A stretch of 10,907 nt of DNA, taken from Methylotenera sp. Its GTDB lineage: Bacteria; Pseudomonadota; Gammaproteobacteria; Burkholderiales; Methylophilaceae. The translations under genes and the position numbers were made by a program. Position 1 is the first letter of the stretch, and every line of letters begins with the position of its first letter. Below the pieces are notes generated by a model. It did not search any database and was not told the DNA's origin. It saw only the letters and a program-made list of their open reading frames with translations. The DNA lies in assembly GCA_027310735.1 (NCBI GenBank), contig DAIDAH010000080.1, forward strand, positions 1 to 10,907, given 5' to 3'. This document shows positions 6,055-10,907 of the stretch, in pieces.

Positions 6055-6298
6055 TTAGGCCGGTCTCCGGGCTTGTGGACGTTAGGTTTAACCTTGTATT
6101 TAGGTTATTTAGCCTAGTGTTTTGCGCCTTCCCAAATCTCACCTTTTCTAGGCTTAAACTCAGTGGCATATTGCAAAACTACATTCACTTACCGTTGCGG
6201 GGGCAGCATAGGATTAGTCAAAACTTTAAGTAATTAAAGCAGTAACGCACCTATTTCCCAGTTTCACCTTGTTTGTAGAAAACAAACTTGGCACCTAA
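6055..6298 (-). promoter_or_regulatory. adenosylcobalamin riboswitch (B12 element)
   Basis: All main conserved blocks are present in order on the minus strand. They are: the 5' strand AGGTGCC (6296 to 6290); GGTG-AAAC-TGGGAA-ATA-GGTGCG (6268 to 6246); the GCTGCCCCCGCAACGGT block (6207 to 6191); GCCACTG (6167 to 6161); GGGAAGG (6133 to 6127); and the B12 box CAAGCCCGGAGACCGGCC (6075 to 6058). The ends pair as a P1 helix, TTAGG at 6294-6298 with CCTAA at 6055-6059. The element is the leader of btuB and presumably of the whole downstream B12 operon. Adenosylcobalamin binding in this class represses expression, here probably through the terminator at 5969-6013. Confidence 0.97.
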
Positions 6299-6310
6299 CA
6301 ACAATTGAGA

Positions 6311-6316
6311 ATTATA
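6311..6316 (-). promoter_or_regulatory. -10 box of the btuB operon promoter
   Basis: A perfect TATAAT on the minus strand lies 13 bases upstream of the first base of the riboswitch P1 helix, so transcription would begin near 6304, just ahead of the aptamer. No good -35 hexamer is found 16-18 bases further upstream. The promoter is therefore either weak or helped by an activator. Position relative to the riboswitch is the main support. Confidence 0.55.
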
Positions 6317-6542
6317 GCGTTTATTTTGGATTTAGCGTGCGTTTTAGGATAATTTGCACAGACTAATACGTCATATGCGAGAGGTTGTGGTGCCAAAGTG
6401 TGTTTAATATTCGGGTTTAATTATCTGGCGCATGCTGTTTTGTGTAGCTTTGATCTCATCCAGCCTTGGCGTGTGTTGTGCTGAAAAGGCTGACTGACAG
6501 TTACATTTTTTTATAAATGACATGTTATTACGTCTAGCAAAA
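6317..6542. other. non-coding part of the divergent intergenic region, no named element
   Basis: This AT-rich stretch separates the btuB promoter from the promoter candidate of the plus-strand receptor gene. It holds one 7-bp dyad, CAGCCTT at 6461-6467 with AAGGCTG at 6486-6492 (18-base loop), and a run of T at about 6505-6512. I see no RNA gene, no convincing operator and no credible coding frame. Confidence 0.4.
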
Positions 6543-6571
6543 TTGTATGTTATAAAACTACAATCTATAGT
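6543..6571 (+). promoter_or_regulatory. candidate sigma-70 promoter for the receptor-sensor pair
   Basis: TTGTAT (6543-6548) and TATAGT (6566-6571) are separated by exactly 17 bases; the -10 matches consensus at five of six positions, the -35 at three. Transcription would start near 6578, leaving a leader of about 70 bases before the ATG at 6649. A second possible -10 (TATAAA, 6551-6556) has a poorer -35. In such AT-rich DNA, chance matches are common. Confidence 0.35.
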
Positions 6572-6648
6572 GTTCATTGGTAATTGATTGCTATGCGGTC
6601 GTATAGGTGTCATTTTTTACAATAATAGTTAAGCAATCGGGATTTGAA

Positions 6649-9192
6649 ATGCCATTATTTCGTCTAATTATGGTCTCGGTTTTAGTGTCATTGTTAGGGC
6701 GTTCAGTTGCGTATGCTGCAGATGGTACTTCAGTAGAATCGCCGCTAAAAATTAACCTTGCTGATATTTTGGTCGTAGGTCAGCGCATGCGGCTGTCAAC
6801 GGCACAGGAAATCAAACGCGAAAAACTTGAAATTGTTGATACTGTTGTCGCGGATGATATTAATAAGCTGCCGGATTACAGTATTGCCGAGGCGATGCAA
6901 CGTATCACCGGCGTTCAGGTGGCTAGAGATCGCGGCGAAGGCTCTGCGCTTCAAGGTTTTTATGCGGCGAATAATGCACTCAATACGGGTATTACTATCC
7001 GTGGATTACCCATGGTGGAAACGTTATTCAATGGGCGTGAGGTGTTTACTGCAGGTGGTGGGCGCACTTTTAATTTTGCTGACATCCCAGCAGATATGGT
7101 ATCGGCTATCAGTGTATATAAAACCTCTTCTGCTTCTCAGGTTGAGGGTGGCGTGGGTGGTTTGGTTGATTTGCGTACGCGTCACCCATTTGATTTTTCC
7201 GGGCGTAACGTGGTCGTCAGTGGTAGATTGATGAATGGTAGCCTTGCAGATAAAGCCCAGCCGCAAATTTCATTGCTAGCGAGTGACCGCTGGGATACTA
7301 GTTTTGGCGAGTTTGGTGCGCTACTGAATGTGGGCTACCAGAAACGTAGCTACCGTGAAGAATATGCGACTTCTAATACGACAACGGTTAATGGACAATC
7401 GCTACCGAGCTCATGGACGCAGGTTACGAATATTGGTGAACGTGAACGTATGGGTGTCAGCATCATCCTGCAATGGCGTCCAACAGATAAGCTGGAACTT
7501 TATGCCGAGTTACATCAAACGCAATTCAAGACGATTGAAGATGCTACTCAGCTTGCCGTTACGCAGACTTCAACTGCCAATGCTAGCAATATCGTATTAT
7601 TTCCTGGCACCAATAATGCTTCTAGCGTTACTTGGGATAATGCGACTGTTTCAACGACAGGACAGTCGCGAGATACGATAGACCGCAATACACAAGTTGC
7701 GGTAGGTGGCAGTTGGGTAGGTGATGCGTTAACACTGAATACGGACTTGAGTTATACCCATAGTTATAACAATCTGACATATTCCGCGCTTAACTTGAGC
7801 GGTGCTACGGTCACTGGTTTTACGCATAATGTCGCAGGTTCTCCAGCTTCGGCTCATTTGACTAGCGGCAATCTTTTGAGTCTTTCGAACTTCACAACAG
7901 CAAGCTCTTGGTATGCAGCGGTGCCATTCGAGGGCGAGATGACGGCACTACAATTCGATGGTGAATACCAGTTGTCTGGCAAAGTGATTGATGCCTTGTC
8001 CGCAGGGGTTCGATATGCCGAGCGTAAGGCAGATGACAAGCTAGGCCAGATATCTGACTTTCCTTCAGTGTCTGGCGCTAACGCTGCCAATGCCTTACTG
8101 GTCAATAACTCACCAGACCTTGGTGGTTATCTGGTTGGTAATTCTGCCTTGACGCGTAATGTCGTCGCTTTGCGCCAATTGCTGGGTATTTCGGCAGCGT
8201 TGCCATCCAGTAATCCGTTAGGCACGTGGAACATTGAAGAGAATACTAAATCAGCCTATCTCATGGCTAAACTTAAATTAGCTGATTTGCCGCTGGATGG
8301 GAATGTTGGTGTGCGTGTGGTGCGCACGGATGAGTTCTTGCAAGGTTATCAAGGTGTTAGTAATGCAACTGCTTTACCGCTTAATATTGATCGGTCTGAT
8401 ATCGACACGATGCCAAGCATTAACTTACGTTACGAGCTGATGCCAGGCCTATACTTGCGCGGTGCGGCTTCAAAAACTGTAACGCGTCCGGATTTTAACA
8501 AGATGTCGCCGTCGCTTACCCTTAATCCGGGGAAAGTGCCGCCTATCGGTGGCGCGGGCAATCCTAATCTTCACCCCATGCGGGCCGACAATTATGATGT
8601 TGCACTGGAAAAGTACTTCAACAAAACCACCTCGGTTTATCTGACGGGATTTAAAAAGAATGTCGATGGTTTTATCTCAGATGTGACTACCCCGGAAACC
8701 TATGGCGGTATTACCTATGATGTCACTCGCCCCTACAATACTGGCACATCTGTTATCCGCGGGGCTGAGGTGGGCTATCAGCAGTTTTACGATTTTCTGC
8801 CGGGCTGGTTGAGTGGTCTTGGTTTGCAGGCAAATTACACTTATGTCGATAGTGATGTTCAGGGTAGTTCATTGCCGCTAGCGGGACTTTCACAAAACAG
8901 CTACAACATTATTGGTATGTATGAAAAAGGGCCTATTTCTGTGCGCGTTGCATACAACTGGCGTGACAAGTACCTGACTTCTATTTCCAGTGGAATTCCT
9001 GTGTATATGGATGCCTATGGCTGGCTGGATGCATCAGTGGGTTATCGTTTCACAGACAAAATATCAATCACTATCGAAGGTGCTAACCTACTTGGCACCA
9101 AGCGGAATTCTTACTATGGTGTAGAAACCCGCCCTCAGACAACTTGGGTTAATGATACTCAAGTCAGTGCTACAGTAACGGCTCATTTCTGA
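6649..9192 (+). CDS. TonB-dependent outer-membrane receptor, Xanthomonas/Caulobacter type, substrate unknown
   Basis: I choose ATG at 6649 (847 residues) because CGGGA stands about seven bases upstream and it opens a clean signal peptide, MPLFRLIM...VAYA, cleaved near residue 23 or 24. The in-frame GTG at 6607 would add 14 residues before the signal peptide. A TonB-box-like ADILVVGQR is at 38-46. The plug (about 58-180) has KREKLEIVDTVVADDINKLPD, AEAMQRITGVQVARDRGEG, ITIRGLPMVETLFNGREV and GGVGGLVDLRTRHPF. These are hallmarks of the TIGR01782-like receptors often linked to carbohydrate or other complex substrates. The barrel has the conserved AASKTVTRPDFNKMSP motif and the protein ends with the classic aromatic terminus SATVTAHF. 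It is clearly different from BtuB and the other half of a divergent pair with it. The next gene, 16 bases downstream, encodes a sensor. The substrate cannot be read from the sequence. Confidence 0.9.
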   Translation: MPLFRLIMVSVLVSLLGRSVAYAADGTSVESPLKINLADILVVGQRMRLSTAQEIKREKLEIVDTVVADDINKLPDYSIAEAMQRITGVQVARDRGEGSALQGFYAANNALNTGITIRGLPMVETLFNGREVFTAGGGRTFNFADIPADMVSAISVYKTSSASQVEGGVGGLVDLRTRHPFDFSGRNVVVSGRLMNGSLADKAQPQISLLASDRWDTSFGEFGALLNVGYQKRSYREEYATSNTTTVNGQSLPSSWTQVTNIGERERMGVSIILQWRPTDKLELYAELHQTQFKTIEDATQLAVTQTSTANASNIVLFPGTNNASSVTWDNATVSTTGQSRDTIDRNTQVAVGGSWVGDALTLNTDLSYTHSYNNLTYSALNLSGATVTGFTHNVAGSPASAHLTSGNLLSLSNFTTASSWYAAVPFEGEMTALQFDGEYQLSGKVIDALSAGVRYAERKADDKLGQISDFPSVSGANAANALLVNNSPDLGGYLVGNSALTRNVVALRQLLGISAALPSSNPLGTWNIEENTKSAYLMAKLKLADLPLDGNVGVRVVRTDEFLQGYQGVSNATALPLNIDRSDIDTMPSINLRYELMPGLYLRGAASKTVTRPDFNKMSPSLTLNPGKVPPIGGAGNPNLHPMRADNYDVALEKYFNKTTSVYLTGFKKNVDGFISDVTTPETYGGITYDVTRPYNTGTSVIRGAEVGYQQFYDFLPGWLSGLGLQANYTYVDSDVQGSSLPLAGLSQNSYNIIGMYEKGPISVRVAYNWRDKYLTSISSGIPVYMDAYGWLDASVGYRFTDKISITIEGANLLGTKRNSYYGVETRPQTTWVNDTQVSATVTAHF

Positions 9193-9208
9193 TTGATGAG
9201 TACTTAGT

Positions 9209-10907
9209 ATGACATTTTTCGCTACTAGGCGACTTTTGGGACTATCTGTAATACCTTGGTTGGTATTTGTGGTATTTAGTCTGAGCAACAATGCTTGGGC
9301 TAGCCCTGCATTAGATGTATGGCGAATCGAAGCCGTTTCAACACGGAATCTTGCGGAAAGTGATGCGCCTGCCGCCTATCAAAAAGCCGAACATTTAGAA
9401 TACATGCTACCTGCTGAGGCGACGCCTATTGACCGTGCGCAGTTGTTGAATTTGTTGTCCCGTATTGAGATTTATCTGGCCTTGACTGATCGCGCGGCAA
9501 CACATGCCCAGCAGGCATCGGATCTGGCTAGAAAGCATGCGGATCGAGTGGGGCAGGTTGAGGCGGATTTAAATATAGCGTTAATTGCAGTCAATCAGGG
9601 CCGATTAGATGCGATGGTGGCCGCTGTTACCGATGGCATGGAGAAGATTAATGGTATGGATCGGTCTGATCTGTTGGGCGAGGTGATGCTTCGAGTGGCC
9701 ATGATGTACCGTCGGCAGAATTGGTTTGATGAGTCGGTAACCGTAACCATGCAGGCGATGGAAATAGCGCAGCGCAGCAACGATCCTGTTGCGCTGATTT
9801 ATGCACATCAGGGAATGGCCATTTCATTTGATCAAAGTGGTCGTCAGCAAGAAGCGCGCGATCACTACTTGAAAATGCGTGAATTAGCGCGTGCAACGCA
9901 TATGAGCCGGTTAGAAGCCGATGCCATCATTGGTTTAGGACGTGTGGATAGTCATCTTGGAAATTTGCCGGATGGGGAGCGACTCATCCGTGAGTCTATT
10001 GATATCTATCGCAAGAGTGGCAGCCCATTTAACGTTACTTTTGGTTTGTTTGCCTTGGCTGAGAATCTGGCTAATCAAGGGTATGTGGCGGCTAGCGTGA
10101 CAGCGCTGGATAAAGCCGTAGTGATTTATGAGAAATATCCCAATAAAATCGGCCTGTGGTGGACATTAAGTGCACGTAGCAAGTATTACCAGTCGCTTAA
10201 TCGTACTGATGCAGCAAGAGCGGATGTTGAACGTGCTTATATGCTTGCCAAGCAAATTGGTTTTCCGCTTTATTTGAGTGAAAGCGCAAAACGCATGGCG
10301 GCGATTGCGGCAAGCCGGGGTGAGCATCGGCGCGCTTACGAACTGCTCTCTGAGGCGGATGCTATGTCGGCACAAGCTGCTCGAGAAAATGTTCGTGCGC
10401 GTATGTTGGAATTGGCTAAACGCTACAAGTCTGAAAGTAAGCAACGTGAAATCAATGCGTTGAGCCTGCGTAATGAGCGTCAGGCCAATGAAATTCATCG
10501 GCAGAGTCTGCAGTATCGTTGGTTAACCACACTAGTGGTTGGTGGGTTTTCAGTTCTTTTAATTACAATTTTTTTTCTACTGCGCTTACGGCGATCTCAT
10601 CAGCAACTTCAACGATTCCAAAATCATCAGCAAGCCATTCTAGATGCGATTCCTGACTTGCTATTCGAGCTTGGGTTGGATGGCCGTTATTATGACTGTC
10701 ATGCATTGCATCCTGATTTGCTTGCTGCACCGATACAAGAACTGCTTGGTAAAACGGTGTTTGATGTCTTGCCGCAAGGCATGTGTTGGTTTGAGCTGTC
10801 CATTGCCCGTAAGGCTATGGTTGGTACGGAAACAGCGCGATTTATTGTGCTTTCTCGCGATATTACGCAGCGTAAGCAATACGATATGCTAGAAAAAGCA
10901 CGTCTGG
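9209..10907 (+). CDS. membrane-bound TPR-PAS sensor protein, C-terminal output domain outside window
   Basis: The frame is open from ATG 9209 to the window end (566 codons). An N-terminal hydrophobic segment ending at NAWA (about 28-31) looks like a signal peptide. Residues about 50-400 are alpha-helical with roughly six TPR-like repeats (for example VALIYAHQGMAISFDQSGRQQEARDHY near 200-226). A charged helix (about 402-437) leads to a membrane helix at 438-459 (WLTTLVVGGFSVLLITIFFLL). Then comes a cytoplasmic PAS domain, AILDAIPDLLFELGLDGRYYDC from 476 to about RDITQRK at 550-556. The domain is short: it passes from VFDVLP directly to QGMCWFELSIARK, and about 30-40 central residues common in this PAS type are missing. 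Related proteins end in a histidine kinase or GGDEF/EAL output; which applies here lies beyond the edge. The 16-base gap after the receptor gene suggests one transcript. The ribosome site is weak (GATGAG), consistent with coupling. Confidence 0.8.
   Translation, partial: MTFFATRRLLGLSVIPWLVFVVFSLSNNAWASPALDVWRIEAVSTRNLAESDAPAAYQKAEHLEYMLPAEATPIDRAQLLNLLSRIEIYLALTDRAATHAQQASDLARKHADRVGQVEADLNIALIAVNQGRLDAMVAAVTDGMEKINGMDRSDLLGEVMLRVAMMYRRQNWFDESVTVTMQAMEIAQRSNDPVALIYAHQGMAISFDQSGRQQEARDHYLKMRELARATHMSRLEADAIIGLGRVDSHLGNLPDGERLIRESIDIYRKSGSPFNVTFGLFALAENLANQGYVAASVTALDKAVVIYEKYPNKIGLWWTLSARSKYYQSLNRTDAARADVERAYMLAKQIGFPLYLSESAKRMAAIAASRGEHRRAYELLSEADAMSAQAARENVRARMLELAKRYKSESKQREINALSLRNERQANEIHRQSLQYRWLTTLVVGGFSVLLITIFFLLRLRRSHQQLQRFQNHQQAILDAIPDLLFELGLDGRYYDCHALHPDLLAAPIQELLGKTVFDVLPQGMCWFELSIARKAMVGTETARFIVLSRDITQRKQYDMLEKARL

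Noticed and set aside
6461..6512. Possible plus-strand terminator (7-bp stem followed by T run)
   Set aside because: The T run begins 13 bases after the stem and the loop is 18 bases; there is also no upstream plus-strand transcript to end.
6404..6613. Minus-strand 69-codon open frame in the divergent intergenic region
   Set aside because: No ribosome site at its start codons, no recognisable motif, and it would cover the promoter region of the receptor gene.
6607..6648. GTG at 6607 as start of the large TonB receptor
   Set aside because: It would place 14 residues ahead of a well-formed signal peptide; ATG 6649 has a better-placed ribosome site.
7024..8105. Open frames overlapping the large TonB receptor on both strands
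   Set aside because: Out-of-frame shadows of a complete receptor with plug, barrel and terminal Phe.
9595..10892. Open frames on both strands inside the TPR-PAS sensor gene
   Set aside because: The sensor frame is open for 566 codons with continuous TPR, membrane and PAS features; the others have no domain support.
1..10907. CRISPR array, tRNA, rRNA, phage or insertion-sequence transposase genes
   Set aside because: No regularly spaced direct repeats, tRNA or rRNA signatures, integrase or transposase motifs were seen on either strand.

Overview
The window looks like the chromosome of a Gram-negative betaproteobacterium. The base composition is moderate. It encodes two TonB-dependent outer-membrane receptors, and its B12 genes resemble in arrangement and protein sequence those of Nitrosomonadales/Methylophilaceae-type bacteria. 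The taxon is an inference from gene content only.

Left two thirds (1-6316, all on the minus strand) is one cobalamin uptake and maturation operon. Read from its promoter it runs: a likely sigma-70 -10 box (6311-6316); an adenosylcobalamin riboswitch (6055-6298); an expression platform with an intrinsic terminator (5969-6013); btuB, the outer-membrane cobalamin receptor; btuM, a small solitary cobalamin transporter of the inner membrane; cobO, the corrinoid adenosyltransferase; a 177-bp palindromic, MITE-like insert; cobB/cbiA, the a,c-diamide synthase; bluB, the dimethylbenzimidazole synthase; and a BtuF-like corrinoid-binding protein that runs off the left edge. Together the products import a corrinoid across both membranes, adenosylate it, amidate side chains of corrin precursors and supply the lower ligand. 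The riboswitch should shut the operon down when adenosylcobalamin is plentiful.

The divergent intergenic region (5859-6648) holds the btuB leader and, on the other side, a weak plus-strand promoter candidate. The approximately 225 bases between them carry nothing I can name.

The right third (6649-10907, plus strand) is a separate two-gene unit. The first gene encodes a large TonB-dependent receptor of the Xanthomonas/Caulobacter type with unknown substrate. Sixteen bases later comes a membrane sensor with a signal peptide, an extracytoplasmic TPR domain, a transmembrane helix and a cytoplasmic PAS domain, cut by the window end. The pairing suggests a receptor coupled to a sensor.

The points most worth a second look are: an apparent ATA start for the BtuF-like gene, overlapping the bluB stop as ATAA, with no room for a signal peptide; the cobO-cobB palindromic insert with perfect 11-bp terminal inverted repeats; a btuB leader in which the conserved riboswitch core is perfectly complementary over 8 nt to the terminator 3' arm, with further mutually exclusive stems; an A9 tract at the start of cobO; and a PAS domain that seems to lack about 30-40 central residues.
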